DNA of 64,000 nt from Qipengyuania oceanensis (GCF_009827535.1 NZ_WTYN01000001.1:1240001-1304000), one strand, 5' to 3'. Shown: positions 1 to 8,981, counted from the stretch's first letter. Translations and numbers: made by a program. The notes: generated by a model not told the origin, from the sequence alone.

Positions 1-2
1 GA

Positions 3-872
3 AGCGGCATACATACTCGCAACGGCGTGGTCGATGACGAGGTCGCTAGCGAGGCAGAGGCCTTTGCCCGTGCCCGCCATTTCCTCAGCTTCATGCCCGA
101 GCACGTCGGCCAGTTGGCGCGGCGCGTCGAAACCGGCGACCCGGCCGATCGCCGCGAAGAAGCGCTTCTCGATCTCGTCCCGCGCGAAGACAAGCAGGTC
201 TATTCGATGCGGCGCGCGATGGAGATGGTGTTCGACCGTGGAACGGTGTTTGAAATCGGCCGCATGTGGGGCCGCGCCTCCATCACTGCCCTCGCCCGTC
301 TCGACGGCTGGCCGGTGATGGTGCTGGCCAACGACCCCTCCTACCTCGGCGGATCATGGGACGCGAAGACGAGCGAGAAGGTCGAACGCTTTGTCAAACT
401 GGCAGACCTGTTTCGCCTGCCCATCGTCCACCTGGTCGACAATCCAGGTTTCATGATCGGGCGCGAGGCGGAGATGGCGGGCACTATCCGTTACGGCGTG
501 CAGGCGATGAACGCGGTCTACAAGGCGACCGTCCCGCTTGCCTCGATCGTCATGCGGCGTGCCTACGGCATCGCGGGCAGCGCGATGAGCAACGCCGATA
601 CCTACCAGTACCGCTATTGCTGGCCGAGCGGCGACTGGGGCAGCCTGCCGATCGCGGGCGGGCTGGAGGTCGCCTACAAGTCCGAGATCGAGGCGGCCGA
701 CGATCCGGCGGCGGAACTGCAAGCGATCCGCGAGCGGCTGGACAAGGTGACCAGCCCGTTCCGCAGCGCCGAGCGCTTCAACGTCGAGGATATCATCGAC
801 CCGCGCGACACGAGGCCCTTGCTGTGCGAGTTCGCGGGTCTTGCCTGGCGAAGGCTGGCCGCCGGGGCTTAA
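3..872 (+). CDS. Acyl-CoA carboxylase carboxyltransferase subunit, C-terminal part (5' truncated by window)
   Basis: This is the C-terminal part of a biotin-dependent acyl-CoA carboxylase carboxyltransferase (propionyl-/methylcrotonyl-CoA carboxylase beta or MmdA type), which moves a carboxyl group from carboxybiotin to an acyl-CoA. The frame is open from base 3 and the first residues (SGIHTRNGVVDD) look like the interior of the crotonase-like fold, so the real start lies upstream; the GTG at 27 is not credible as a start. Typical CT motifs are present: NDPSYLGGSWD, the HLVDNPGFMIG oxyanion-hole segment, and RRAYGIAGSAM. The stop overlaps the tail-to-tail exporter gene by 4 bases. Which acyl-CoA is used cannot be told from this fragment. 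Confidence 0.85.
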   Translation, partial: SGIHTRNGVVDDEVASEAEAFARARHFLSFMPEHVGQLARRVETGDPADRREEALLDLVPREDKQVYSMRRAMEMVFDRGTVFEIGRMWGRASITALARLDGWPVMVLANDPSYLGGSWDAKTSEKVERFVKLADLFRLPIVHLVDNPGFMIGREAEMAGTIRYGVQAMNAVYKATVPLASIVMRRAYGIAGSAMSNADTYQYRYCWPSGDWGSLPIAGGLEVAYKSEIEAADDPAAELQAIRERLDKVTSPFRSAERFNVEDIIDPRDTRPLLCEFAGLAWRRLAAGA

Positions 873-2149
873 AGCCCTTCGTGCATGGCGAGGTAGCGGC
901 GCGCCTGCCCCGGTCGGCGGAACAGCTTGCCCCGCTCGCTGAACAGCACCAGCAGCAGACAGGCGAGGCTGCAGCCGAACAGCGCGAAGGCGATCGGCTT
1001 GGCCGTCCCGTCGTAGATCTGGCCGATGCCGATGCCGATCAGCGCGGCTCCGCCCATGCGGATGAAGCCCTGCGCCGAGCTGGCCGAGCCGGCAGTATGC
1101 TCGAACGGCTGCATCGCGATCGAGCCGAAGTTCGCGCCCATGAAGCCGAGCAGGCACAGATTGCCCGCCATCAGCGGCACAAACCAGGCGAGCGATCCGG
1201 GCTGGAACAGCGCCGCATAGACTTGCATCCCGGCGATCGCGATGAAGGTGCAAAGCGCCGTGTGGCTCACTCGCCGGGCGCCGAAGCGTTCGACGATGCG
1301 CGAATTCGCAAAGCTCGACACGGCGAGCGTCGATGCCGTCATGCCGAAGATCAGCGGGAAGTATTCGTCGGCATCGAAGTGCTCGCCGATCAGCTGCTGC
1401 GCGGAATTGATGTAGCCGAACAGCGCGCCGAAAGTGAGCGAGGATCCGATGACATAGCCCGATGCGGTGCGCGTGGTCAGCGTCAGCGGCAGGTTGTGGA
1501 ACACGGTCTTGAGGTCGATCGGCTGCCGATCCATCGGGTCGAGCGTTTCGGGAAGCCGGCGGAAAGCCCACACCCAGACGACACTGGCGATGGCCGCCAT
1601 GGCGATGAAGACCCAGGGCCAGGTCGCGAAGCCCAGCACCGCCTGCCCGAGGCTGGGCGCGAGCACCGGCACGACCATGAAAACGATGAAGATCGTGCTC
1701 ATCAACCGGGCCATCGCATCGCCTTCGAACCGATCGCGGATGATCGCGGCGGGCAGCACGCCCAGCCCGGCGGTGGCGAATCCCTGCAGCGCGCGCAGCA
1801 CCAGGAGCATGTCGAAACTGGGCGCGAAGGCACAGGCGATGGAGAAGCCGACATAGGCCGCGAAGCTGACCCACAACACGCGCCTGCGGCCGAAGCGGTC
1901 GGCGAAGCTGCCCGGAACGAGGCACCCGACGCCGGTCGCGAGCAGGTAGATGCCGACGACCAGCTGGCGCCGGTTGGGGTCGGTCACCCCGTAGCTTCCG
2001 GCAATTTCGTCGAGCGCGGGCAGCATCGCGTCGATCGCCAGCGCGCCCAGGCTCATCACTGCCGCCATCAGGGCGACGAACTCGCCCCGTCCGATGCTGC
2101 GTCGGCTGTCGTCGCTGGCGTGGATGCGGGTGATCATCGCGAGGCCCAT
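869..2149 (-). CDS. MFS drug exporter, Bcr/CflA family
   Basis: A 12-helix inner-membrane proton antiporter of the Bcr/CflA (DHA1) type, about 427 residues. The N-terminus has MSLGALAIDAMLPALDEIA in helix 1, the usual opening of this subfamily, then the MFS loop 2-3 signature GSFADRFGRRRVL and the long motif-C-like stretch MVVPVLAPSLGQAVL. The reading frame is open further upstream to 2410, but that extension is arginine-rich and overlaps dinB antisense, so I place the start at the ATG at 2149 (an ATG at 2137 is the alternative). It is divergent from dinB, with about 80 bases between starts. The substrate is not predictable. Confidence 0.85.
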   Translation of the reverse strand: MGLAMITRIHASDDSRRSIGRGEFVALMAAVMSLGALAIDAMLPALDEIAGSYGVTDPNRRQLVVGIYLLATGVGCLVPGSFADRFGRRRVLWVSFAAYVGFSIACAFAPSFDMLLVLRALQGFATAGLGVLPAAIIRDRFEGDAMARLMSTIFIVFMVVPVLAPSLGQAVLGFATWPWVFIAMAAIASVVWVWAFRRLPETLDPMDRQPIDLKTVFHNLPLTLTTRTASGYVIGSSLTFGALFGYINSAQQLIGEHFDADEYFPLIFGMTASTLAVSSFANSRIVERFGARRVSHTALCTFIAIAGMQVYAALFQPGSLAWFVPLMAGNLCLLGFMGANFGSIAMQPFEHTAGSASSAQGFIRMGGAALIGIGIGQIYDGTAKPIAFALFGCSLACLLLVLFSERGKLFRRPGQARRYLAMHEGL

Positions 2150-2229
2150 GCCTGTTGCGCTGCAGCATGGGAAGCGTTTTCCCGTGCAACCTGCTTCAAT
2201 TGCCAGTCGCGTGCGCTTATTCTCGGGTG

Positions 2230-3351
2230 ATGGACGAACAGGCGACGGCGGAGGAGGAACAAGAGGGCGAAGCCGCCGGCCTGCGCAAGATAATCCACGT
2301 GGACATGGACGCGTTTTTCGCGAGCGTCGAACAGCGCGACAATCCGGAATTGCAAGGCAGGCCGGTAGCGGTCGGCGGGTCGAGCGGGCGCGGCGTCGTT
2401 GCCGCCGCAAGCTACGAAGCCAGAAAATTCGGCGTCAGGAGCGCCATGCCCTCGGTCACGGCCAAGCGGCTGTGCCCGGACCTCATCTTCGTCAAGAGCC
2501 GCTTCGACGCCTATCGCGAGGTCTCCCAGCAGATCCGCGCGATCTTCCGTCACCACACCGAACTGGTCGAACCCTTGAGCCTCGACGAAGCATATCTCGA
2601 CGTGACCGAGGATCGGCTGGGGATCGGCTCGGCGACGCGCATAGCGCAGATGATCCGGCAGGAGATCAAGGCCAAGACCCGGCTGACCGCGAGCGCCGGG
2701 GTCAGCTACAACAAGTTCCTCGCCAAGCTCGCCAGCGACCAGAACAAGCCGGACGGAATCTGCGTCATCAGGCCCGGCCAGGGCGCCGATTTCGTCCAGT
2801 CGCTGCCAGTCAGGCGATTCCACGGTGTCGGTCCCAAGGGCGCGGAGAAGATGGCCAGGCTGGGGATCGAGACCGGCGCGGATCTCGCGGGAAAAGACAT
2901 CGCGTTCCTGCGTGCGAACTTCGGGAGCTTTGCGGATTATCTCTATCGCGCGGCGCGCGGGATCGACCTGCGGCCCGTGCGCTCCAACCGTATCCGCAAG
3001 TCGGTCGGCGGGGAGCGGACGTTCTCGGAGGACATCTCGAGCGGACCGGCCTTGCGCGAAACGCTGGAGAACATCGTCGACATCGTGTGGGAGCGGATCG
3101 AGCGCGCCGAGGCAAAGGGGCGGACGGTCACGCTCAAGATGAAATACACCGATTTCCAGATCATGACCCGGGCGAAATCGCTGTCCGAGAACGTGCGCGA
3201 CAAGGCGCATTTCGCCCAGATCGGTCGCGCGCTGCTGGAGGAATCGCTGCCACTGCCGTTGCCGATCAGGCTGATGGGGCTGACGCTGTCGAACCTCGAA
3301 GGGGTGGAAAAGAAGGTGGTGCGCGACGAGGCGCAGTTGCGCCTTCTCTAG
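2230..3351 (+). CDS. dinB: DNA polymerase IV (Y family)
   Basis: A translesion polymerase of about 373 residues. The first catalytic motif VDMDAFFASVEQ carries the metal-binding Asp pair and steric-gate region, and the second carboxylate motif is SLDEAYLDV. The finger and palm block SAGVSYNKFLAKLASDQNKP and the helix-hairpin-helix-like GVGPKGAEKM follow, then a little-finger domain. The ATG at 2230 is chosen because the family begins close to the RKIIHVDMDAFF segment; the frame extends back to 2155 without family likeness. I saw no GTTC-N7-GTTC box just upstream, so SOS control is not evident. Its end overlaps the convergent Nudix gene by 4 bases. Confidence 0.95.
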   Translation: MDEQATAEEEQEGEAAGLRKIIHVDMDAFFASVEQRDNPELQGRPVAVGGSSGRGVVAAASYEARKFGVRSAMPSVTAKRLCPDLIFVKSRFDAYREVSQQIRAIFRHHTELVEPLSLDEAYLDVTEDRLGIGSATRIAQMIRQEIKAKTRLTASAGVSYNKFLAKLASDQNKPDGICVIRPGQGADFVQSLPVRRFHGVGPKGAEKMARLGIETGADLAGKDIAFLRANFGSFADYLYRAARGIDLRPVRSNRIRKSVGGERTFSEDISSGPALRETLENIVDIVWERIERAEAKGRTVTLKMKYTDFQIMTRAKSLSENVRDKAHFAQIGRALLEESLPLPLPIRLMGLTLSNLEGVEKKVVRDEAQLRLL

Positions 3352-3827
3352 GAGCCTGTCCGCATGTGCTCGCGCCAGAGTTCGAGCCGTGCGCGGGTCA
3401 GCTTGCTCAATGGCTCGGGCAGCGAATTGGCCGGAAAGAGCCGCGCTTCGGCAATCTCGCGTCCGTCGGCCTCGGGCATATCGGTGATCGTGCCGAGGTA
3501 TACATGGGCCCGGTGGGGTGAGCCGGAGATCGTCTCGTTCAGCACGCCGATGCAACGCAGCCCCGTCACCTCGCAGCCGATTTCCTCGCGCGTTTCACGC
3601 CGCACGGCATCCTCCGGGCTTTCGCCACGGGCGAGCCCGCCCCCCGGCAAGCACCAGGATGGCGTGCCATAGCTGTGACGCACCAGCACGACCCGGCCTT
3701 CCAGGTCACGCAGAATGGTGGAGACTCCCTCGATCCGCGTGCCGCGCCAGATGCGCCAGCGATGGCGGACGCGATGCGCGATCCGCAAGGCGACCCGGTG
3801 GACCGGGCGCGGGATCAGGCGAAGCAC
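3348..3827 (-). CDS. Nudix hydrolase
   Basis: A small hydrolase (159 residues) that cleaves nucleoside-diphosphate-linked substrates. The Nudix box is complete: GGGLARGESPEDAVRRETRE followed by EIG, matching GX5EX7REUXEEXGU with its metal-binding glutamates. The N-terminal 30 residues are basic and arginine-rich, an unusual leader for the family; a later start is possible. It overlaps the 3' end of the upstream pgl gene by 13 bases, so the two are probably cotranscribed. The substrate is not predictable from the sequence. Confidence 0.88.
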   Translation of the reverse strand: MLRLIPRPVHRVALRIAHRVRHRWRIWRGTRIEGVSTILRDLEGRVVLVRHSYGTPSWCLPGGGLARGESPEDAVRRETREEIGCEVTGLRCIGVLNETISGSPHRAHVYLGTITDMPEADGREIAEARLFPANSLPEPLSKLTRARLELWREHMRTGS

Positions 3828-4438
3828 GTGACGGGCTGGCTGGCGGCGGCTAGAAGACGCGCGACCGGCAAGTCGTGCTCGCCACGAACCGCGGCATCGA
3901 AAACGGCGCGCTTGTCTGCCCCTTCGCCGAGGGTGAAGAGGATCTCGTCGCTGTCGAGCAGCGACGGCATGGTCAGCGTGATCCGGTCGAACGGGGCTTC
4001 GGGCGGGAGCGGATCGGGCGTCAGCTGCCGCACCTGTGCCGGGTCATCGACCTGCGGATCGGTATTGGGAAACAGCGACGCGATATGCCCGTCCGCACCC
4101 ATGCCGAGCCAGGCGAGCGCGAAATGCGGGATGGCCTCCATCACCGTCAGCGGCGCGACCTCGGCCCCGACGGGTTCGAAGATCGCGCGGATCCGTCCGC
4201 GATTGCTCGCCGGATGATCGAGCGGCACAACGCGGTCGTCGCCTGCAAAGATCACGATGCGCGACCAGGCGAGCTCGGCCTTCGCCAGCTCCTCCATGAT
4301 CGGGAACGGCGTCGAACCTCCGGGCACGGTGATCGCCAACGGGCCCTCGCCCGCGGCCAGCGCCGAACGCAGGCGAGACTCGATCCAGTCTGCGATCGCG
4401 GATGATCCGGCGTCTTCGATGACAGTGACGTTGTCCAT
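3815..4438 (-). CDS. pgl: 6-phosphogluconolactonase
   Basis: Hydrolyses 6-phosphogluconolactone in the oxidative pentose phosphate (or Entner-Doudoroff) branch. At 207 residues it is a little shorter than the usual 225-240. Family motifs are present: VPGGSTPFPIMEEL, the IFAGDDRVVPLDHPASNRG block, and GMGADGHIASLFPN with the catalytic histidine. Only dinB, the Nudix gene and dps surround it; no zwf or edd is in the window. Confidence 0.9.
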   Translation of the reverse strand: MDNVTVIEDAGSSAIADWIESRLRSALAAGEGPLAITVPGGSTPFPIMEELAKAELAWSRIVIFAGDDRVVPLDHPASNRGRIRAIFEPVGAEVAPLTVMEAIPHFALAWLGMGADGHIASLFPNTDPQVDDPAQVRQLTPDPLPPEAPFDRITLTMPSLLDSDEILFTLGEGADKRAVFDAAVRGEHDLPVARLLAAASQPVTCFA

Positions 4439-4452
4439 CGCCCTCCCATAAC

Positions 4453-4486
4453 GAAAAAAGCCGCGGTCGCCTATCGCGCCGCGGCT
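4453..4486 (-). terminator. Rho-independent terminator of dps
   Basis: Read on the minus strand: stem arm AGCCGCGG, a 12-base loop, arm CCGCGGCT, then a run of six T. It sits 24 bases past the dps stop and just before the pgl start, which separates the two transcription units. Confidence 0.85.
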
Positions 4487-4509
4487 CTCTTCCGGTGATG
4501 GGCGAAACG

Positions 4510-4971
4510 TTACTTGGCGGTCTGGTTGAGGAACCAGACGCGCTCCTCTGCCTGGTCGATCCAGTCGTCGACGAGGCCGTTCGTGGCATTGTCGTTCGCT
4601 TCTTCGGACGTCTGCTTCACCTGTTCGAGCCGTTCGAGCAACTTGCGATTGTCGTCCCGCAATTCGGCGACCATCGCATCCGGCGTCAGCGTCACGTCGT
4701 CCTGGTCCTTGATCGCGGTGATCTTGGCGACCGACCCGACCGAGGTCAGCGTGTATTCGTCGTTCTTGCGTACGCGTTCGCCGATCACGTCGACCAGCGA
4801 GATGATCTGCGCGGCCTGTTCGTCGAACAGCAGGTGCAGGTCGCGAAAGCGCGGACCCGCGATGTGCCAGTGGAAGTTCTTGGTCTTGATGTAGAGCGCC
4901 AGGTGATCGGCGAGCGCGCCGTTCAGCGCTTCGATCAGCGCGGTTTTCGAATTGTTGCCACTGTCGGCCAT
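4510..4971 (-). CDS. dps: Dps-family DNA-protecting ferritin
   Basis: A 153-residue four-helix miniferritin that forms a dodecamer, oxidises Fe(II) with peroxide and protects DNA in stress. The intersubunit ferroxidase site is visible in KNFHWHIAGPRFRDLHLLFD (His and Asp ligands) followed by DEQ. The length is typical. It stands alone: a strong terminator follows it, and 116 bases separate its start from the next upstream gene. Confidence 0.93.
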   Translation of the reverse strand: MADSGNNSKTALIEALNGALADHLALYIKTKNFHWHIAGPRFRDLHLLFDEQAAQIISLVDVIGERVRKNDEYTLTSVGSVAKITAIKDQDDVTLTPDAMVAELRDDNRKLLERLEQVKQTSEEANDNATNGLVDDWIDQAEERVWFLNQTAK

Positions 4972-5087
4972 GTGTCGGCTCCTCTTCGTCTTCGTCGTTC
5001 GGGTGTTATCCCATCAACGGTCCGGCACGTCCCGGGTTGCATGAGGATTCGTCATCGAAATGAACGAGTAAGTCAAGCAATAGGCCG

Positions 5088-5627
5088 CTATTGAGCGAAA
5101 GCGCCGAAATAGAACGCTCCGGCTGCGAGGACCGTCGCAGCTCCATAGCGAGCGTTTACCCCGAATTTCTCCGCCCCGCCACGCAGGGCAAGCGCTGCCG
5201 CGACACCCGTTCCCATCGCCAGCCCCGCCGAGAGGCCGGTAAAATCCGATGCGATCAGGCCGAGTGCCAAGGCGAGCGATGCCACCCCGTCACGGATCGC
5301 GAAGGCGGCAGCGACGAGCCCGATGGCAAAGCCCGAACGGGTCGGCTCGGCAGGCTCGACCAGCGCGTAGGGTTTCAGCACGAGGAACACCGTCACCGCG
5401 AGCAGGCCTGCGGCTGCCGCTCGCGCGAGTTCGTGCCCCAGCACAGGAGTGATCGCAGCGCCGGCCAGCAGCAGCAAGCCGATGATCGCGAGCTGGCCGA
5501 CGAAGGCCGGGACCAGCAGCGCGCTACGCACATCTGCCTTGCGCCCGAGCACATCAAGCAGGCGCGCCACGTTTCCCGAAAGTCCGGTAAAGAGCGCGGC
5601 TATCAGCCCGTATATTGCCAGCGCCAC
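5088..5627 (-). CDS. Integral membrane protein of unknown function
   Basis: About 179 residues with several hydrophobic, alanine/leucine-rich segments (roughly 1-15, 43-65, 73-92, 105-135 and 155-178), so it is an inner-membrane protein. The GTG at 5627 is chosen as start because it lies 8 bases past the stop of the upstream PhoX-like gene; the longer frame to 5714 would run through that gene's 3' end. The two-block layout is loosely like small cation/proton exchangers, but the E-x-G-D-[KR] motif of the UPF0016 family is missing, so no function is given. Probably cotranscribed with the PhoX-like gene. Confidence 0.6.
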   Translation of the reverse strand: MALAIYGLIAALFTGLSGNVARLLDVLGRKADVRSALLVPAFVGQLAIIGLLLLAGAAITPVLGHELARAAAAGLLAVTVFLVLKPYALVEPAEPTRSGFAIGLVAAAFAIRDGVASLALALGLIASDFTGLSAGLAMGTGVAAALALRGGAEKFGVNARYGAATVLAAGAFYFGAFAQ

Positions 5628-5634
5628 CCCTCGA

Positions 5635-6966
5635 TCAGCCGAGGTGCTGCCAGGGTCCGGTAATCGCCAGCGTGGCTGCAGGGCTGTAGCTGTTGACGAA
5701 CAGTACCCGCCCATCCGGAGAGAAGCAGGCCCCTGCCCACTCGGTCTGGCGGCGCAGCTTGGCCAGCGGATAAGCGCGCCCGTCCCGCGTCACGCCGCGA
5801 AGGTGGTTGTCGACCACCTCGGTGTACTGGTCCTCGCAAACAATCAGCTGGCCGTCCGGCGCGATCGTGAGATTGTCGCCGTAATTGAACTGGTCGGGAT
5901 CGGTGCTCTCGTAGAACAGCGACACGGTCTCGCGCGATCCGTCGAACGCCGGGCGCAAGCGGAAGATCTGGCCGAGCTTGGCCGCACCGCCGCTGGTACA
6001 GGCGAAATAGAGTTCGCCATCGCCCATGTGGATCCCCTCGCCGCGGGCGAAGCGCGCGCACCCCTTGGCGGCACCACGCTGGCGCAGGTCGTCTTTGGGT
6101 GCCTCCACATCGTCCATGACGACCCATTCGACCGCGTATTCACGCTCGCGCGGCATGTTCGAACCATCCCAGTTGCGCGTATCGTCGAGGCCGACGATCC
6201 GCATCGCCTGCAGTTGCCCGCCCTCGGCCAGCCGCTTTCCGCTGTTGGGCACGAAGCGATACAGCAGCGAATCGTCGCGATCCTCGGTCAGGTAGATCAG
6301 GCCATTGCGCGGATCGACACAGGCCGCCTCGTGATTGAAGCGGCCCATGGCCTTCAGCGGCACCGCATCGATGAGACCCGTCGCCGTCGCCGGGACTTCG
6401 AATATCCAGCCGTGATTCTTGTCGAGGCCCTCGCCATAACGCTGGCCGGGTCCGGTCACCGCCTCCTCGCAGGTCAGCCAGCTTCCCCAAGGGGTAGTCC
6501 CGCCTGCGCAATTGCGAATCGTTCCGGCGAGCGAGCGGAATTGCTTCTCCACGGCGAGCGTGCGCGCATCGAGCACGATGTTGGTCGTGCCGCCCGGCAG
6601 AACCAGCCCGTCGCGCTTGCCGAAACCCTTGGGGAGCGGATCGCCGATGTCCTGCCCGGGCATGAGTTCGTGATTGCGGACCAGCACCAGCTTGCCGCCG
6701 CCGATGTCGAAGCAGCCCATGCCGTCGGCCGCATCGGGCACCGAACCGCCATCGTCCATCCGGTCGCCGAGCTTCGAGAGGATCCGGTACGAAAAGCCCT
6801 GCGGCAAGTCGATGAAGCCAGCAGGATCGGCAACGAGATCGCCATAGCCGGCCACGCGCGGACTGCCGGTACCGGCCGGGCCGCGCACGCTGCATCCGCT
6901 GGCGACCAGCGCCGCCATGGCGACGGCCGTCGAGCCGAGGAACTGCCTGCGATCCTGGATGGGCAT
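5635..6966 (-). CDS. PhoX-like (DUF839) secreted protein, Tat and lipobox signal
   Basis: A 443-residue beta-propeller protein of the PhoX/DUF839 family. The N-terminus carries a Tat motif DRRQFLGSTAVAMAALV followed by a lipobox-like ASGC, so it is likely exported folded and lipid-anchored. Family blocks include LVLVRNHEL, NCAGGTTPWGSWLTCEE and GRFNHEAACVDP. PhoX itself is a Ca/Fe alkaline phosphatase; whether this shorter member is an active phosphatase cannot be judged without structure mapping. The ATG at 6966 is used because the Tat motif follows at once; 16 more residues are open upstream. Divergent from the SDR gene. Confidence 0.85.
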   Translation of the reverse strand: MPIQDRRQFLGSTAVAMAALVASGCSVRGPAGTGSPRVAGYGDLVADPAGFIDLPQGFSYRILSKLGDRMDDGGSVPDAADGMGCFDIGGGKLVLVRNHELMPGQDIGDPLPKGFGKRDGLVLPGGTTNIVLDARTLAVEKQFRSLAGTIRNCAGGTTPWGSWLTCEEAVTGPGQRYGEGLDKNHGWIFEVPATATGLIDAVPLKAMGRFNHEAACVDPRNGLIYLTEDRDDSLLYRFVPNSGKRLAEGGQLQAMRIVGLDDTRNWDGSNMPREREYAVEWVVMDDVEAPKDDLRQRGAAKGCARFARGEGIHMGDGELYFACTSGGAAKLGQIFRLRPAFDGSRETVSLFYESTDPDQFNYGDNLTIAPDGQLIVCEDQYTEVVDNHLRGVTRDGRAYPLAKLRRQTEWAGACFSPDGRVLFVNSYSPAATLAITGPWQHLG

Positions 6967-7067
6967 TTTCACTACTGGTTTCTCCTGCGCGCGAATTTTG
7001 CTTGCTCCGGCCATAGTGACGCGGAATGGTCCCGGTAAACAACCGAAATGACAAATGGGAGATAGCG

Positions 7068-7862
7068 ATGAAACTTGAACAGGGCATGGCGGCAGTCGTT
7101 ACCGGCGGCGCATCGGGGCTCGGGCGGGCGAGTGCGCAGGCCTTGGCGGATCAGGGCCTGAAGGTCGCGATCTTCGACATCAACGATGAAGCCGGCGAGG
7201 AACACGCACAGGCCATCGGCGGAACCTTCCACCATGTCGACATCATGGACGAGCAATCGGTCGAGGACGGCTTCGTCGCCGCCCGGGCAGCCAACGGGCA
7301 GGAGCGCGTGACCGTCCACTGCGCGATGGCGAGCCAGCGCGGCAAGACCATCGGCTGGGACAAGGAATCGGGCGGCTACAAGCGCCTGCCGACCGAACAT
7401 TACGAATTCGGCGCACGCGGCGTGCTGGTCGCCAGCTATCGCGTCGCCTCGATCTCGGCGCTCGGCATGGCGAATGCCGAACCGGTCAACGACGATGGCG
7501 AGCGCGGCTCGATCACGCTGACCGCCAGCGTCGCGGCGCAGGACGGCCAGATAGGCCAGGTGATCTACGGCAGCTGCAAGGCAGGAGTGAACGGGCTCGT
7601 CCTGCCGATGGCGCGCGACCTGATGGACCTCGGCATCCGGGTCAATTCGGTAATGCCCGGCATCTTCGCGACCCCGCTGATGCTCGGCATGAAGGACCGC
7701 AACCCGCAGATGTGGGACCAGCTCAACGCCAGCGTTCCCTTTCCCAAGCGGCTGGGCGAACCGGAGGAATTCGCGTCGCTGATCGTCGAGATCGCGCGCA
7801 ATACCTATCTCAACGGGCACCAGTTCCGCATCGACGGCGCAATCCGGATGCCGCCCAAGTAG
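7068..7862 (+). CDS. SDR oxidoreductase, HSD10 / 3-hydroxyacyl-CoA dehydrogenase-like
   Basis: A 264-residue Rossmann short-chain dehydrogenase. It shows TGGASGLG for NAD binding, FDIND after beta-2 (NAD preference), the active-site YGSCK (YxxxK) with the TLTASVAAQDGQIGQ serine strand, and a C-terminus ending NGHQFRIDGAIRMPPK, characteristic of HSD10-type 3-hydroxyacyl-CoA dehydrogenases. Oddly, the usual N(N/C)AG motif reads HCAM, and the alpha-4 segment that normally carries the structural/catalytic Asn (NVNLMG-like) reads EFGARGVL. GGGAGATAGCG before the ATG at 7068 is a fair ribosome site and fixes the start. Likely fatty or branched acyl-CoA metabolism. Confidence 0.85.
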   Translation: MKLEQGMAAVVTGGASGLGRASAQALADQGLKVAIFDINDEAGEEHAQAIGGTFHHVDIMDEQSVEDGFVAARAANGQERVTVHCAMASQRGKTIGWDKESGGYKRLPTEHYEFGARGVLVASYRVASISALGMANAEPVNDDGERGSITLTASVAAQDGQIGQVIYGSCKAGVNGLVLPMARDLMDLGIRVNSVMPGIFATPLMLGMKDRNPQMWDQLNASVPFPKRLGEPEEFASLIVEIARNTYLNGHQFRIDGAIRMPPK

Positions 7863-7872
7863 GGGGCGCGGG

Positions 7873-8817
7873 TCAGGCGAGCTTGGCCAAGCCGTCACGA
7901 ATGGCGGCGACCAGTTCGAGCGGGTGATCCGCCAGCAGGTGATGATAGGCATCCTCGACCACGGTGGTGAACCGCAGGTCGTCGATCATCGCCTCGAGGT
8001 CCGCGAGCTGACCGTCGGCGAAGAGCGCGGATTTCTCTCCGATGATGACGCCCATCGGCACGCGCGGCTCGACGCCCAGGTCGCCGCGCTCGAACTTCTG
8101 CCAGAAACGCGGATCGAAGCGCCATGTCCAGCCGCCCGGCGCCTCGTCCGTTTCCGGCACCTCGTGCAGCGCATTGCGCGCCATCCAGTCGATGATCGCG
8201 GGCTCGCCGTGGTCCTGTTCCGGCATGAACCGGAACCGCCGCAGGGCGGATGCGACGGAGGGGTAACGGGGGTTCTGGTCGCGGCCTTGTGCGAGGCGCG
8301 GAGGCGGCCCGCCGTCGGGCCTCGGCGGTGTCGAATCGACCATGATTGCGCCCGCGATGGCCTCGGGATGGGTCCGCGCGAGATTGAGAGTCGGGAAACC
8401 GCCGAAGGAATGGGCGACGATCACCGGTGGCGATCCCGAGGCGGCCAGCCCGGCGGCATCGATCGCGCCGAGCGCCTCGCGCACGAAGATCGGAATCTCA
8501 TAATGCTCGCGCCAGTCCGACCCGCCCATGCCCGACCACGATATCGCGGCGCAGCGATGGGTATCCGCAAACTGCGGCGCGATGAAACTCCACCAGTCGG
8601 CATGGGCCGCATTGCCGTGGAGGAACAGGAGGCCGGGCTTGCCCACCTCGCCCCATGTCAGCAGCTCGATCCGGGCACCGTCGACCTTGAACGTCGAGCG
8701 CTCTGGTGCATGCGCGATGGCCTCGTCGAACCACTCGGGAGCAGGAGGCCGTTCGCCGTCGAAGCGGCCAAGGAGCGTTCCGTCATAATCCGGATGCTCC
8801 GATGCGATTTGCGTCAA
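7873..8817 (-). CDS. Alpha/beta-fold hydrolase
   Basis: A 314-residue single-domain alpha/beta hydrolase. It has the oxyanion-hole motif LFLHGNAAHADWW, the nucleophile elbow VIVAHSFGGFP with Ser in S-x-G-G, a candidate acid in the IIGEKSAL strand region, and a C-terminal catalytic His in EDAYHHLLADHP. The substrate is unknown; esterases, epoxide hydrolases and C-C hydrolases share this plan. It is convergent with the SDR gene, 10 bases between stops. Confidence 0.85.
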   Translation of the reverse strand: MTQIASEHPDYDGTLLGRFDGERPPAPEWFDEAIAHAPERSTFKVDGARIELLTWGEVGKPGLLFLHGNAAHADWWSFIAPQFADTHRCAAISWSGMGGSDWREHYEIPIFVREALGAIDAAGLAASGSPPVIVAHSFGGFPTLNLARTHPEAIAGAIMVDSTPPRPDGGPPPRLAQGRDQNPRYPSVASALRRFRFMPEQDHGEPAIIDWMARNALHEVPETDEAPGGWTWRFDPRFWQKFERGDLGVEPRVPMGVIIGEKSALFADGQLADLEAMIDDLRFTTVVEDAYHHLLADHPLELVAAIRDGLAKLA

Positions 8818-8907
8818 ACCCCGACCCCATCGTCACGTTGCAAAAAGCTACCATTGCCTCGCCGTTGCCGCTTGGCAAGCGATCGACCGGCAAAATTCGG
8901 GAAGGGC

Positions 8908-8981
8908 TGGAGCGGGTAGCGGGAATCGAACCCGCGCGTTCAGCATGGGAAGCTGACAGGCTACCATTACATCATACCCGC
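8908..8981 (-). tRNA. tRNA-Gly (anticodon CCC), CCA encoded
   Basis: On the minus strand a full cloverleaf can be drawn: acceptor arms GCGGGTA and TACCCGC, discriminator T, then encoded CCA; anticodon stem TCAGC/GCTGA around the loop TTCCCAT, giving anticodon CCC that reads GGG; T arm GCGGG/CCCGC with the TTCGAAT loop. Length is 74 bases with CCA. The remaining gene-free bases between 8818 and 9138 hold nothing else I can name. Confidence 0.95.

Noticed and set aside
266-2230. 654-codon plus-strand frame across the carboxylase end and the exporter
   Set aside because: Out-of-frame shadow of the carboxyltransferase, then antisense to the MFS exporter.
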